A stretch of DNA of 64,000 bases from Planctomycetota bacterium (GTDB lineage: Bacteria; Planctomycetota; Planctomycetia; Planctomycetales; Planctomycetaceae). Below, one piece after another: positions 46,844-57,800 of this stretch. Location of the stretch: contig QQVO01000036.1 in NCBI GenBank assembly GCA_003388505.1, positions 62,001 through 126,000 of the forward strand. The letters run 5' to 3'. The first letter of the stretch is position 1, and each line of letters starts with the position of its first letter. Both the position numbers and the translations under genes were made by a program. Under the pieces are notes generated by a model, which was not told the origin of the DNA, did not search any database, and saw only the letters and a list, made by a program, of their open reading frames with translations.

Positions 46844-49525
46844 TTGTCGGACGGCACACCTCCCCAGGATGATCTTCCCCCGGAAGGGGCCGGTGAGGGA
46901 TCTGCAAACGGGGATCGCATCCAGCGGCTCGACATCCGCGACGAGATGCAGCAGAGCTACCTCACCTACGCGATGAGCGTGATCGTCAGCCGCGCGCTGC
47001 CCGACGTCCGCGACGGTCTCAAGCCCTCCCAGCGGCGAATCCTCGTCGCGATGAACGACCTCAACCTCGGCCCCAACGCCGGCCGCGTCAAATGCGCGAA
47101 GATCTCCGGCGACACCAGCGGTAACTATCACCCGCACGGCGACAACGCCATCTACCCCACCCTCGTCCGCCTCGCCCAGGAATGGGCCATGCGCGAGGTT
47201 CTCATCGACAAGCAGGGCAACTTCGGATCGCTCGCCGGCCTCCCACCGGCCGCCATGCGGTACACCGAAGCGCGGATTGCCGCCGCCGGAGCCGAAATGC
47301 TCGTCGACATCGACCGCAACACGGTCGACTTCGTGCCCACCTACGATCAGCGGAACGAAGAACCCGTCGTCTTGCCGTCCCGCTTCCCCAACCTGCTGGT
47401 CAACGGGTCGCAGGGCATCGCCGTCGGGATGGCCACCAGTATTCCTCCTCACAACCTCTCCGAGGTCGCTGACGCCGTCTGCCTGCTGGTCGACAATCCC
47501 GAGGCGACCATCGACGAGATCCTCGACGTCCTCCCCGGTCCCGACTTCCCCACCGGCGGCGTCATCTGCGGCCGCATGGGGATCCGCCAGGGTTACATGA
47601 CCGGCCGCTCCACGCTCACCCTGCGGGCGAAAGTCGATTTCGAAACCGAAAAGAACACCGAAGTCATCGTCGTCAAGGAGATCCCCTACCAGGACACCCG
47701 CGACCGGATCAGGGAGAAACTCGAAGCCCTCATCAAGGAAGACAAGATCAAGGGCATCGCCAAGGTCGTCGACTACACCGACCGCAATACGCCCGCCTGG
47801 CAGGTCAGGCTGCACATCTACCTCAAGCGCGACGCCGACCGCGACGTCGTGCTCAACCAGTTGTACAAGTTCTCGCCGCTGCAGCAGACAGTGAGCGTGA
47901 TCCTGCTGGCGCTCGTCGGCAATCGCCCGCAGACGCTCAACATCAAGCAACTGCTGGAAGAGTTCATTCGCCACCGGATCACGGTCATCCGCCGGCGGAC
48001 CGAGTTTCTCCTTGAGGAGGCCCGCAAGCGCAAACACACCGTCGAAGGCCTGCTGGTCGCACAGATCGACATCGACGAGGTGATCCGGACCATCCGCAAC
48101 TCGCCCAGCCGCGCCGAGGCCAAGGTCCGCCTGCAGCAGATCGAGATCGCCGCCGAACTCGTCGCCCGCGCGCTGGGCGACGAGGGATTCGCGCAATACC
48201 AGGAAGAGCAGGGAGTCCGCGAAACCTACTCGCTCTCGGCCAACCAGTCCGAGGCGATCGTCTCCATGCAACTCGGCTCGCTGGCCAACCTCGAGCGGGA
48301 GAATCTCCAGGGAGAACACCGGCAGCTCCTCGAAAGCATCGCCGACTGCAAACGCATTCTCTCCGACGAGGCCAACATCCGCGCCCTCATCCGCGACGAC
48401 ATGGACGACGTCAAACGGAAGTTCCCGGCCAGGCGGCGGACCGAGATCAACGACGAAGAACTCAGCGAGGTCAACAAGGACGAACTGATCGAAGAAGCGC
48501 CGATGGTCGTCACGCTCTCCCAGCGGGGCTACATCAAGCGCACGCCGCTCAAGACCTACCAGGCGCAGAACCGCGGTGGAAAGGGAATCACCGGCGCCAA
48601 GACCGACGAAGAAGACCCGATCGAACACCTGTTCGTTTCGAGCACCCATTCCTATCTGCTCTTCTTCACCAATCTCGGCAAAGTCTACTGGCAGAAGGTC
48701 TACGACCTGCCGCAGCAGGGCCGCACCGCCAAAGGCCGCGCGCTCGTCAACCTGCTCTCCCTGTCCGAAGGAGAATCAGTCCAGGACTGCATCGACGTCC
48801 GCGAGTTTGACGACGAACGCTGCCTCCTCATGGCGACGCAGAACGGCTTCGTCAAGAAGACCGAACTCACCGCCTACGGCCGGCCCAAGCGGGGGGGAAT
48901 CATCGCCATCAAGCTGGAAGAGGGGGACCGGCTGATCGACGTCGTCAAGGTCCGCCCCGGCGACGACGTCGTCCTCAGTACGACCGGCGGCATGTCCATT
49001 CGCTTCTCCGAAGCCGACGCCCGCGCGATGGGACGCAGTTCACGAGGCGTGAAGGGCATCTCGCTGGCCGACGACGATCATCTCGTCGGAATGGTCGTCG
49101 CCGTCCCCGACACCTCGCTGCTCACGGTCTGTGAAAACGGCTACGGCAAGCGGACCCCCTTCGGCGCGGGCGATCTCGAAGACGAAGAACCGGACGCCGA
49201 TTCCGCCGACTCCGACTCCAACGGCGATGATCAAAACGACGAGGCCGCCGCGCGGAGCAACATGCGCTATCGCCGGCAGAAACGCGGCGGCAAAGGACTC
49301 CGCGACATCAAGACCACAGAGCGCAACGGCAAGGTCATCGGAATCCTCGCCGTGCAGGATGAAGACCACGTGCTCATGGTCTCCCACGGCGGCAAGATCC
49401 AGAGGATTCGCGCCGCAGACGTCAGCCTCATCGGTCGCAACACCCAGGGCGTCCGCGTGATGTCGCTCGGCGAAGACGACGCCGTCGCCAAGATCGCCCG
49501 CATCCCCGCCGAAACCATGAACTGA
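46844..49525 (+). CDS. gyrA: DNA gyrase subunit A
   Basis: An 893-residue GyrA. The start is TTG 46844 with aaaggag at 46831-46837. Order: breakage-reunion domain ([40 protein letters not shown]), catalytic Y140 ([11 protein letters not shown]), coiled coil, then a C-terminal propeller with GyrA-box QNRGGKG. Blade 6 has a second Q-RGGKG site (QKRGGKG) preceded by an acidic insert of about 30 residues ([19 protein letters not shown]). In the quinolone region the order is HPHGD-N101-A-I-Y-P105, so the E. coli Ser83 and Asp87 equivalents are Asn and Pro. gyrB is not in the window. The Gfo/Idh gene starts 5 bases after the stop. Confidence 0.96.
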   Translation: MSDGTPPQDDLPPEGAGEGSANGDRIQRLDIRDEMQQSYLTYAMSVIVSRALPDVRDGLKPSQRRILVAMNDLNLGPNAGRVKCAKISGDTSGNYHPHGDNAIYPTLVRLAQEWAMREVLIDKQGNFGSLAGLPPAAMRYTEARIAAAGAEMLVDIDRNTVDFVPTYDQRNEEPVVLPSRFPNLLVNGSQGIAVGMATSIPPHNLSEVADAVCLLVDNPEATIDEILDVLPGPDFPTGGVICGRMGIRQGYMTGRSTLTLRAKVDFETEKNTEVIVVKEIPYQDTRDRIREKLEALIKEDKIKGIAKVVDYTDRNTPAWQVRLHIYLKRDADRDVVLNQLYKFSPLQQTVSVILLALVGNRPQTLNIKQLLEEFIRHRITVIRRRTEFLLEEARKRKHTVEGLLVAQIDIDEVIRTIRNSPSRAEAKVRLQQIEIAAELVARALGDEGFAQYQEEQGVRETYSLSANQSEAIVSMQLGSLANLERENLQGEHRQLLESIADCKRILSDEANIRALIRDDMDDVKRKFPARRRTEINDEELSEVNKDELIEEAPMVVTLSQRGYIKRTPLKTYQAQNRGGKGITGAKTDEEDPIEHLFVSSTHSYLLFFTNLGKVYWQKVYDLPQQGRTAKGRALVNLLSLSEGESVQDCIDVREFDDERCLLMATQNGFVKKTELTAYGRPKRGGIIAIKLEEGDRLIDVVKVRPGDDVVLSTTGGMSIRFSEADARAMGRSSRGVKGISLADDDHLVGMVVAVPDTSLLTVCENGYGKRTPFGAGDLEDEEPDADSADSDSNGDDQNDEAAARSNMRYRRQKRGGKGLRDIKTTERNGKVIGILAVQDEDHVLMVSHGGKIQRIRAADVSLIGRNTQGVRVMSLGEDDAVAKIARIPAETMN

Positions 49526-49530
49526 CGACC

Positions 49531-50625
49531 ATGATCCGCTACGCCATCATCGGCGCCGGCGCCGTTTCAGACTACCACCACGTCCCCGGCCTCCGCCTCG
49601 ACCCCCGCGCAGAACTGGTCGCCGTCTGCGATCCCAACGAATCGCTGCTCGACCAGCGCGGGCGTGATTGGGACGTCTCGAAAGTCACAACCGACTTCAA
49701 TGCGATCGCCTCCGACCCAGACGTCGACGCCGTCGTCATCGCCACTCCCAACTTCACGCACAAGCCGATCGCTCTGGCCTGCATCGAGGCCGGCAAGCAC
49801 GTCATGTGCGAAAAGCCGCTCGGCCTCAGCTACGAAGAAGCGGCCGAAATGGCCCGCGCGGCAGAGACTGCCGGCGTCAAACACATGACCGCCTTCACCT
49901 ACCGGTTCGCTCCCTCCATGCGCTGCTTGCACAGGCTGGTCCATACCGGAGCGCTCGGGACCGTTCGCCACTTCCGCAGTCAGCGGTTCCTCGATCTGCC
50001 CGAAACAAGCTGGGGCTGGCGGCAATACAAGAAGCTGGCCGGAGCGGGCGACCTCTACGACATGACGATCCACCGGATCGATTTCGCCATGGACCTGCTC
50101 GGGCCGGTTCAGTCGGTCTGCGGCGCCGTCGCCACCTTCTGCCCCCGCGACGAAACGAAGCAGGGCGAACCCTGCGATCCGTCCGACGTCGACGACTGGT
50201 CCGCCCTCATCGGACGTTTCACCTCAGGCGCAGTCGGCGTCTGGGAGGGCAGCACCGTGATGAAGGGTCACCACAACAACGGCTTCGGCTGGGAATGGGC
50301 CGAGGTCAACGGTTCCGAAGGCAGTGCCGTCTACCGCCTCACCGAACCGAACACAATCCTGTTCGGCAAACCGGGCGAATCACTCCAAACCGTCCCCGTC
50401 CCGGACGACTGCCTGGTCATCGAAGGCAGCCCGCGCGACCCGTCGCAAGGCGTCCCCAGCACCGTGTTCCGCTACGACCTGGTGTACGAACTCACCTCCG
50501 CCATCATCGAAGATCGCCCCGCCATACCCGGCTTCGACCACGGCGCCGCTGCCCAGGCCGTCGCCGACGCCGTCCTCAAATCCAACGAAACCGGCCAATG
50601 GGTCGACGTCAACGTCAACACGTAG
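49531..50625 (+). CDS. Gfo/Idh/MocA-family oxidoreductase
   Basis: A 364-residue NAD(P)-dependent oxidoreductase. N-terminal Rossmann fold: RYAIIGAGAVSDYHHVPGLR, VAVCDPNESLL, DAVVIATPNFTHKPIALACI, EAGKHVMCEKPLGLSYEEAA with the EKP lysine. The C-terminal domain contains GAGDLYDMTIHRIDFAMDLL, including the H-x-x-D catalytic pair typical of inositol or glucose-type dehydrogenases. The substrate is unknown. It starts 5 bases after gyrA, so may be transcribed with it, although the pairing is likely not functional. Confidence 0.92.
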   Translation: MIRYAIIGAGAVSDYHHVPGLRLDPRAELVAVCDPNESLLDQRGRDWDVSKVTTDFNAIASDPDVDAVVIATPNFTHKPIALACIEAGKHVMCEKPLGLSYEEAAEMARAAETAGVKHMTAFTYRFAPSMRCLHRLVHTGALGTVRHFRSQRFLDLPETSWGWRQYKKLAGAGDLYDMTIHRIDFAMDLLGPVQSVCGAVATFCPRDETKQGEPCDPSDVDDWSALIGRFTSGAVGVWEGSTVMKGHHNNGFGWEWAEVNGSEGSAVYRLTEPNTILFGKPGESLQTVPVPDDCLVIEGSPRDPSQGVPSTVFRYDLVYELTSAIIEDRPAIPGFDHGAAAQAVADAVLKSNETGQWVDVNVNT

Positions 50626-50684
50626 TGCGTCATTTCACAAGTGCAGGCAGGGGTCGACGCGCTGTTTATAGCGCTTTGCAAGTC

Positions 50685-50792
50685 AGTGTTGGCGATCTGT
50701 CTCGCGGATTCTCGTTCTCGACAGTCCAAACACCGCTCGACGCGGACACATGGTAGAGCAATTCGCTCTAGCCGCGACCCGCAGGGGAGCGC
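50685..50792. repeat. About 95-bp dispersed repeat (copy 2), with a 24-bp tail shared with 46346-46369
   Basis: Aligned over most of its length with 27690-27790. The right end (50769-50792) is identical to 46346-46369. Sits in the 190-base gap between the Gfo/Idh gene and the next minus-strand gene. Confidence 0.55.
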
Positions 50793-50813
50793 TCCAGTTC
50801 GAACTGCGCCCGC

Positions 50814-51422
50814 TCACTCCGCGGCGTACCGCTCACAAACCGCGTGATACAGACTCCCCGGCGTCTGCACGAACGGCAACTCGTACCACTGCTCGCTGTA
50901 GAAATGCCACGCGTCGCGCGCGTAGGTCGTGCAGTTGTTGCGATACCCCCCGTGCCCGAACCCGTCCCCGTCTCCGCGAAAGATCACCGGATCGGTCACT
51001 TGCACGTTCAGCAGGCGGAAGTTCCCCTCCGCCACCTCCTCTTCATGCCGCAGATCAACGTCCCACTGCACCCCCGACACCTTGACCGGGGGATGCAACC
51101 AGCGGAACGAACGCGGATCGCGGACGCCCCCCGCCCCCTTCTTGTAACTCCCCAGCGTGTGCACCTCGCCGGTCGCTTCGTTCTCGAAACGGATCCAGGC
51201 ATGCGACGACTTGATGCACAGGCTCACCGTCCACTCCCCGGAAAGCCGCTCCGGCAATTCCGCCGGCCCGACCGGCGAGCGCGGCAGCGAGAGCGAAGCG
51301 CCGCTCGCCCCGGAATCGACGAGACGTGCAACCGCAGGTTCCTGCGCAAAAACTGCCGGCGCAGGCGGAGCCAACGTTCCCCCCAGAACGACGTACAGTC
51401 CGATTCCGCCGCGCAAACTCAT
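50814..51422 (-). CDS. Exported protein with H...NC motifs, possible permuted papain fold
   Basis: A 202-residue protein from ATG 51422, with ggaggggg upstream. Signal-like N-terminus (GIGLYVVLGGTLAPPAPAVF). Two motifs stand out: H74 in SSHAWIRFENEATGEV and C164 in YRNNCTTYARDAWHFYS. In permuted NlpC/P60 families (LRAT, YiiX-like, DUF4105-like), the histidine comes first in a strand as HaWi/HwaI and the cysteine later in an N-C helix start, as here. If correct, it would be an exported thiol hydrolase or acyltransferase. No close family was recognised, so this is a structural guess. Confidence 0.6.
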   Translation of the reverse strand: MSLRGGIGLYVVLGGTLAPPAPAVFAQEPAVARLVDSGASGASLSLPRSPVGPAELPERLSGEWTVSLCIKSSHAWIRFENEATGEVHTLGSYKKGAGGVRDPRSFRWLHPPVKVSGVQWDVDLRHEEEVAEGNFRLLNVQVTDPVIFRGDGDGFGHGGYRNNCTTYARDAWHFYSEQWYELPFVQTPGSLYHAVCERYAAE

Positions 51423-51836
51423 GTCACGTCCCCCTCCCTCATCGAAATCGTCCGCACAACCCTCACCGCTTGACCTCACCTGGCGCAGGCGGAGCCATCT
51501 CGACCGGGGGAACCCGCATAACCGGACCTCCCGACCCGCGCAAGCCGCATTTTCGGCTCCTTCCCATAAGGGAGCACGCGCCGCACATCCGATTCAGCCC
51601 GTAGGGGCCGCACAAGAGCGCCTTTCATTGAACTGTAGCGGTTCTGGCGGCGTAAAATGCCGCACCCAAAGACAAAAACGGGACCAAAGGCCGCCACGAT
51701 GAAGTGCCACTGGCACTAAGGATGCGCCCGTTTGCACGTCAACCGCTCAAGCGGCGACAGGCGCGGCAATCCGGCGGCGGCTGCACCGCGCGGGCCGATG
51801 CCGCGGAACAATCAAATACCCGAGGGGAGGAAACGG
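51423..51836. other. Intergenic, no gene seen
   Basis: About 410 bases between two divergent genes. It includes one palindromic agtgccactggcact at 51703-51717 related to the 32.5-kb repeats. Promoters for the two flanking genes should be here; none is obvious. Confidence 0.4.
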
Positions 51837-52685
51837 ATGTCCACCCGGCTCATTCTGCTGACCACCGTCATCACCGCCGCCGTCACACAGAGTGGCGCAG
51901 CCCAAGACCCGTACGTGACGGTCCAGCCGGGCCTGTATCAGTTGCAGGATCCCAACATCCTCCGCGGCTCGTCCACGTTCCACTGGAACCCCGGGCTCCG
52001 CGTCTCGTCCCAATACGTCTCCACGCAGAGCGGATTCTTCGATCGCGTCAACGACCACGGCGTCCGCGTCGGAATCCACGCCTATCTCCCGCTCTGGAAC
52101 AGCCAGACCGGAACCGACGGCCTCTCCCTGCCCTTCATCACCGACTATTGCTGCGCCCGAGGCTCGAGCTGGCTCGTCGCCGACGGTTCGAGCTGGTGGG
52201 CCGACGTCGTCGAGATCGGGTTCGTCTGCGGATACAGCCACACCGACTACAACCCCAGAGACAACGTCCAGCTCAATGTCCCGGGCGGCAATAACTACGT
52301 CATCCGCGACATGAACACCAATCTGTTTGAAGCCGGACTGGAAACCCGCATCATTCGCCCCTTCCCCTTCGACTCGATCAATCTCGCCTGGTACGGCGAC
52401 GCGGGCGTCCTGTTCCTCCTCGGTCAGGCGACCGGCGACTTCGCGGTCCAGGCGTTCGATCCCACCAAACACCAGGTTCTCGTCAGCGGCAACCCCCGCG
52501 GCGCCAGCGACGAAACCATGTACGGCGGCCGCGTCCGCCTCGGCACGGGACTGCGGGGATCATGGTGGTCCGCCGGACTGGTCTTCAACATCGACCGCTT
52601 CCGCACCGACGTCGGCACCCCCGGCGACTCCTCCCCCAGCACCACCTTCTCCACCGGAGCCGAAGTCGAATTCCGCCTGCGATAA
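51837..52685 (+). CDS. Exported beta-barrel-like protein, hypothetical
   Basis: A 282-residue protein with a cleavable signal peptide (LILLTTVITAAVTQSGAA) and a strong ribosome-binding site (ggggagga at 51823-51830). The body is rich in aromatic residues, glycine and alternating strands: FHWNPGLRVSSQYVSTQSGF, GVRVGIHAYLPLW, VEIGFVCGYSHTDYN, NLAWYGDAGVLFLLGQATGD, SWWSAGLVFNIDRF, TFSTGAEVEFRLR. Ending in an alternating FRLR strand fits an outer-membrane beta-barrel of about 10 or more strands. No family recognised; related hypothetical proteins in planctomycetes look similar by eye. Confidence 0.7.
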   Translation: MSTRLILLTTVITAAVTQSGAAQDPYVTVQPGLYQLQDPNILRGSSTFHWNPGLRVSSQYVSTQSGFFDRVNDHGVRVGIHAYLPLWNSQTGTDGLSLPFITDYCCARGSSWLVADGSSWWADVVEIGFVCGYSHTDYNPRDNVQLNVPGGNNYVIRDMNTNLFEAGLETRIIRPFPFDSINLAWYGDAGVLFLLGQATGDFAVQAFDPTKHQVLVSGNPRGASDETMYGGRVRLGTGLRGSWWSAGLVFNIDRFRTDVGTPGDSSPSTTFSTGAEVEFRLR

Positions 52686-52808
52686 CCAAAGCCCGTGGGC
52701 TGCGTCCCACCGACACCAACGCCTCCCTCTTTGTCGATCTCTCGTCCCTGCTACAATCGTCCGCACCGCTCGCGGAACGAATGACGAGAACAACACGGAG
52801 GGAACCGC

Positions 52809-54506
52809 ATGCCCCACAACCACCCGGAATCCGCTGAACGCCCGCGCGACTTCATCCGCGAAATCGTCGCCGCCGACGTCGCCGCGGGCCTCCACGGCGG
52901 CCGCGTCCACACCCGCTTTCCCCCCGAGCCCAACGGCTATCTCCACATCGGGCACGCCAAGTCCATCTGCCTCAACTTCGGCATCGCCCGCGAATTCGGC
53001 GGCAAGTGCAACCTCCGCTTCGACGACACCAACCCCGCCACCGAAGAAACCGAATACGTCGATGCCATCCAGGACGACATCCGCTGGCTCGGCTTCGAAT
53101 GGGACGAACTCCACTTCGCCTCCGACTACTTCGATCAGCTCTACGAATGGGCCTGCGTCCTGATCAACAAGGGACTCGCCTACGTCGACAGCCAGACGCT
53201 CGAAGAAATCCGCAGTCAGCGCGGCACGCTCACCGAGCCCGGCCGCGAGAGCCCCCATCGCAATCGCTCGCCCGGGGAGAACCTCGACCTCTTCCAGCGG
53301 ATGAAGGCCGGCGAATTCCCCGACGGCGCCCACGTGCTTCGCGCCAAGATCGACATGGCCTCGGCCCACCTCATTATGCGCGACCCGGTCATGTACCGCA
53401 TCCGCCACGCGCCCCATCACCGCACGGGGGACAAGTGGTGCATCTACCCGATGTACGACTTCACCCACGGCCAGAGCGACGCCATCGAAAAGGTCACACA
53501 CTCCATCTGCACGCTCGAGTTCGAAAACCATCACCCGCTCTACGACTGGTTTATCGAAAACCTCGAAATCTTCCCCTCACAGCAGTACGAGTTCGCCCGG
53601 CTCAATCTCACCTACACCGTCATGAGCAAACGCAAACTGCTCGAACTTGTCCGCGAGAACCGCGTCACCGGCTGGGACGACCCCCGCATGCCGACCCTCT
53701 GCGGTCTCCGCCGCCGCGGCTACACCCCCGAAGCGATCCGCAATCTCTGCGCTCAGGTCGGAGTCACCAAGTTCAACAGTCTCACCGACATGGTCGTCCT
53801 CGAAAATGCGCTCCGGAACGACCTCAACAAACGCGCCGAGCGGCGGATGGCCGTCCTCCGCCCCCTCAAGGTCGTCATCACCAACTACCCCGACGGCGAA
53901 ACCGAACAACTCGAAGCCATCAACAACCCCGAAGACGAATCCGCCGGCAAGCGCAGCGTCCCCTTCTCCAAGGTCCTCTACATCGAGCGGGACGACTTCA
54001 TGGAAGACCCGCCGAAAAAGTTCTTCCGCCTCGGCCCCGGCCGCGAAGTCCGCCTGCGTTACGCCTACTTCATCACCTGCCAGGAAGCGATCAAGGACGA
54101 CTCCGGCGAGATCGTCGAACTCCACTGCACCTACGACCCCGCCACCCGCGGCGGCGACGCCCCCGACGGCCGCAAAGTCAAAGGCACCCTCCACTGGGTC
54201 AGCGCCGAACATGCTCTTGATGCCGAAGTCCGCCTCTACGACCACCTGCTCAAAGTCGAAAGCCTCGGCGACGTCGGCGAAGACGAGGACTGGAAAGACG
54301 CACTCAACCCCAACTCCCTCGAAACCCTCACCGGCTGCAAACTCGAACCTTCACTCGCCGATGTCCAGCCCGGAACCTCCATCCAGTTCGAACGCCTCGG
54401 TTACTTCACCCCCGACTCTGTTGATCACACTGCCGACAAGCCGGTTTTCAACCGCAGCGTCACCCTCAAAGACGCTTGGGCCAAAATCCAGAAGAAGCAG
54501 GGGTAG
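52809..54506 (+). CDS. glnS: Glutaminyl-tRNA synthetase
   Basis: A 565-residue class I synthetase. HIGH is in [20 protein letters not shown] (about residues 38-57) and KMSKS is in [11 protein letters not shown]. The catalytic core includes [55 protein letters not shown]. Two C-terminal beta-barrel anticodon-binding domains follow ([40 protein letters not shown]). Length is typical for bacterial GlnRS. It charges tRNA-Gln directly. Start ATG 52809 with ggaggg upstream. Confidence 0.98.
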   Translation: MPHNHPESAERPRDFIREIVAADVAAGLHGGRVHTRFPPEPNGYLHIGHAKSICLNFGIAREFGGKCNLRFDDTNPATEETEYVDAIQDDIRWLGFEWDELHFASDYFDQLYEWACVLINKGLAYVDSQTLEEIRSQRGTLTEPGRESPHRNRSPGENLDLFQRMKAGEFPDGAHVLRAKIDMASAHLIMRDPVMYRIRHAPHHRTGDKWCIYPMYDFTHGQSDAIEKVTHSICTLEFENHHPLYDWFIENLEIFPSQQYEFARLNLTYTVMSKRKLLELVRENRVTGWDDPRMPTLCGLRRRGYTPEAIRNLCAQVGVTKFNSLTDMVVLENALRNDLNKRAERRMAVLRPLKVVITNYPDGETEQLEAINNPEDESAGKRSVPFSKVLYIERDDFMEDPPKKFFRLGPGREVRLRYAYFITCQEAIKDDSGEIVELHCTYDPATRGGDAPDGRKVKGTLHWVSAEHALDAEVRLYDHLLKVESLGDVGEDEDWKDALNPNSLETLTGCKLEPSLADVQPGTSIQFERLGYFTPDSVDHTADKPVFNRSVTLKDAWAKIQKKQG

Positions 54507-54509
54507 CGA

Positions 54510-54616
54510 GTAGGCCGGATCAAGGAGCGCAGCGACGCCGCTCCGGCAATACCTTGGAATCCGACACGCGTCTACACTGAGCCTGCCGGAACTGCGCTGC
54601 GCTTGGTCCGGCCTAC
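54510..54616. repeat. Imperfect inverted repeat after glnS (REP-like)
   Basis: gtaggccgga (54510-54519) and tccggcctac (54607-54616) are perfect terminal inverted copies, with related sequence further in (atcaaggagcgcagc against gcgctgcgcttggtcc). It begins 4 bases after the glnS stop. REP-like. Confidence 0.6.
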
Positions 54617-54626
54617 TGTCTGCCAG

Positions 54627-54761
54627 CGAGAGAACGGTCCCCTGCGGAGTCGCAAAGTCATGTGCCGGCGACTCGTCCCAGTCCCGTTCCGGCACCGTCA
54701 GCGAACCACACCCCAGCGCGCTAATAACAACGAATCCAGAGATCGCGCGAATCAGGTTCAT
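54627..54761 (-). pseudogene. Lipoprotein gene remnant truncated at a repeat
   Basis: ATG 54761 opens a frame with a good lipoprotein signal (NLIRAISGFVVISALGC) followed by a short stretch (LTVPERDWDESPAHDFATPQ, GTVLSLA) of the kind seen in small planctomycete lipoproteins. At about 54627 it runs into the inverted repeat after glnS and from there reads only repeat and glnS antisense sequence. This looks like the 5' end of a gene whose remainder was lost, perhaps at the repeat. It may still be expressed as a fused product. Confidence 0.4.
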
Positions 54762-54885
54762 GGCTCAAGGATTATCTTCGTATGCCGCGAAAAGGCCAAG
54801 CATTCGCTGAACCAGGGACGTTATCTACGCTCTCAATGTCGCGATTCTCGCCTGAAGACCAGTCACGCATTTCTGCACCTCGCAT

Positions 54886-57800
54886 TCACCGAAGCCAGAC
54901 CTCCTCCGGCAGTCGCCACAGGAGAATGGGATTAGGAACGTCCTCGTTCGTAGCCACGCTGTTTTGTGACTCGTCAACCTTCCTTCCGCTGGCCGCAAAT
55001 CGTCCATCAGGAGTAATGTCGAGGCAACCTCCGCCGAGAAGACTCGGCACACGCGCCGGTAACTTCGCTTCCCATGTGACACTTCCGGTGTCGGCTGAAC
55101 GAACCTGCAGGATTGTTTGCCCTTCCCCTGCATTCAGTGAGACGAGGTTGCGTCCATCCGGGGCAAACACTACTGCGCCGCCTCCCCATACCCGATAGGT
55201 CTGATGCTGCAATTCGCCAAACAGGTCAAATTGCATCAGCTGCCAACTCTCGTTCGCCACGAGCACGACCGCCTCTCCATCCGGTCGTAGTCCGAGTGTA
55301 TAGGAGACCGTTCCTCCGTCGTCCGATCTCGACCGAAACGTCCGGACTTCCCGCCGCGTTGGAAGGTGGAACAGCTTCGTTGCGTACTCGGTGGACGGGC
55401 TGCTGACGAGCAAATGCTCCCCGTCAGGCAAGAACCGCATCGCTCCAGCCCAACCTTCTCCGTCCGCGCCGGGGAGTTCAAACTCGAGTCGGGGATTCGT
55501 CGACGCGGAGACGTCATAGATTTTCACACCTCCGCCGTCGATGTGCACCGCAAGACGATTCCCGTCCGGTGAGAACGCACTGGCATAGGCGACATTCCCG
55601 GCCCACGTCACTCGGCTTTCCATGTCACCCGTCTCTAGCTCGTAGAGTCTTGCTTCCCCTGCACACGAGACCGCCACGCGTTGCCGTCGGTTATCAATCG
55701 AAAGTCCATAGGCAATCCCGACGTCGATCACATGTTGCGCCGTCCCCGTTTCCAGATCCCAGATTCGCAGCGATTGGTCAACGGCGCTCACCGTTGCTAG
55801 GGTCTTTCCATCAGCTGCGAACTCTAGTCCGGTGATTATTCCAGTGTGACCATCGAGCGTTTGCAAAAACCCAGGCGGCCCATCCGGCAGCGGAGACTTC
55901 GCGAACGAGCCCACCGCTGGCGCGGTCGTCGAGTGCGCCGCAGCGGCTCTCTCGGAGAGACGCCAGACCCGAACCACAGGAATCTGTTCCTCGCTTTCGG
56001 GGACCGCGGTGACTCCCGACACGGCCAGAATTCGACTGTCCCACGAGAACGACACTCTCTCGACGGAGAATCCATCCAGCGAAAGGTTCTTGAGCCAGCG
56101 GTACGTCGTTCCGTCAAACAGCGCCAGGCCGTCGTTTGTGTTAGTCGCTGCGGCGATCAATGCGGAATCTGGCGACCACGCCAACGCCCTGCGATTGCCG
56201 CCGCTGCCGATGATCTGAGCATCCTGCCATGTTCTTGAATTGACTGCATAGAGCGGTTGACCCTCCCAGCAAGCGATGACGGCGCGATCATCAGCCCCCA
56301 TCACGATGCTCCCGCCGCCGGGTATGCCGTCGCATCGCTTCACATCGACCTCGCCCGACTCGGCCGCGATCTCGTAGATCGATCGTCCGCCGTCGTGCGC
56401 AGCAACGACGATCAACTTCCGGGAGTCGGTCGAGAACACGACTTGCAAATGCCACGGGTCGCCGAACTCAATCGGTATCTCCGCAACCAGTCGGCCGGTT
56501 TCCAGTTCCCAGACAGCGGCGCGACCCCGCATCATCACCGCGCCGATCCACCGCCCATCTGGGGACACGCACAAGGCTGTTGCCTGGCCCGACGAATCGG
56601 AAAACTCGAGGCGCTGTTTCATTTCCCACGGCTCGGTCGTCCAGACCTCAACCCGTCCGAACGCCCTGGCCAGCAAGACGTATCGGCCGTCGCTCGTGAT
56701 ATCCATGTCGTAGGCTCCCCCCCTGTCGGAAAGAAGCACGGGCGAGGTCGTCTCGTCGTCATCGAACTTGTAGATGTACTTCCCCATCGACAGATACGTC
56801 TCTCCCCCCTTTCCGGTCAGGACCAATCCGTTGGCGTGGAGGTCTTGACCTTCCAGCTCCGTAAACTCATAGGACAGGATCTCCTCGAATTCGAACTCGG
56901 TTGCGGACACCGGCTGCGAAGCGTTTGCCCCGGAGGAGCCGGGTGCGCCGCCCTCCGCAACGTGATCTGCCGGATTCTGAGTGCGGTTCGCCAGTCGCAT
57001 TCCGCTTGCGTCAATGTGCAAGACCGGCCTGGTTCCCTTCTCGATCGTGAAAGTCTGCGGATTGTGGACGATCGTCTCGCCGTTCCTCACCGAGAAACCG
57101 TGCTCTCCCAGTGTCACTGTGACCTCCATGCCCGGACCGGTGAGGGTGTACTCGTCATCGTCGACCGAGAGTGACAGTTCACCTTTCTGGTCCTCCAGCC
57201 AGGCGTCGTTGACTTCAACGGCCAGCGTGCGGCTGCCGTGCTTGAGGTAGAACACGACTCCCAGATACACCGTGCCGCAAACCAGGCAGAAGCATAAAGC
57301 GCCGATCAGCAGCCAGTTGTCCCAGATGCTGCCGCTCGAACGCGGCTGGAGCTGTCCGCTCTTGTCAAACTGGTACCTGCGCTGCTTCAAGGGGACTTTG
57401 GCATACGTCCTGATCGCCTCCCGAAGCTCCCTGGCGAACTTGTTGCCCGGTTTGAGTTGGAGAAACCGCTTCAGGTTGTCTTCAATCCCCTCCAGTTGAC
57501 GGGTGCGGACGCATTCCTGCAAAGAGAGGAGCAAAAGGTCGGACTCCTCTTGGAGTTCTACGGCGTTGTCGAGCGTCTTCTGGACTTCCGCGCTACGGAA
57601 GTCCGGGGGAATTTCCTGTAAAAGCTGAGCCGCCTGGCCGTAGTCCTTTCGGACTATTGATTGCTTCGCGGTGGCCAGGAGGGACGGAACGGCGGCCTGA
57701 AGCCGCCGGGGAAGTTTCTTGACTTCAGGGAGCTGGTTGCGAGCCCAGGCCACATAGTTCGCTGTTCCCGGTCCTTGCAATTTCTGCATCTTTTCCATGG

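Noticed and set aside
46820-48649. 609-codon open frame on the minus strand opposite gyrA
   Set aside because: GC-rich antisense shadow of gyrA. It has no recognisable motif, is Asp/Val/Leu-biased as expected from the complement of a high-GC gene, and gyrA itself is unmistakable.
46844-49525. Acquired quinolone resistance mutation in gyrA
   Set aside because: Asn/Pro at the two positions looks like a lineage-typical sequence rather than a selected mutation; no other sign of selection is visible.
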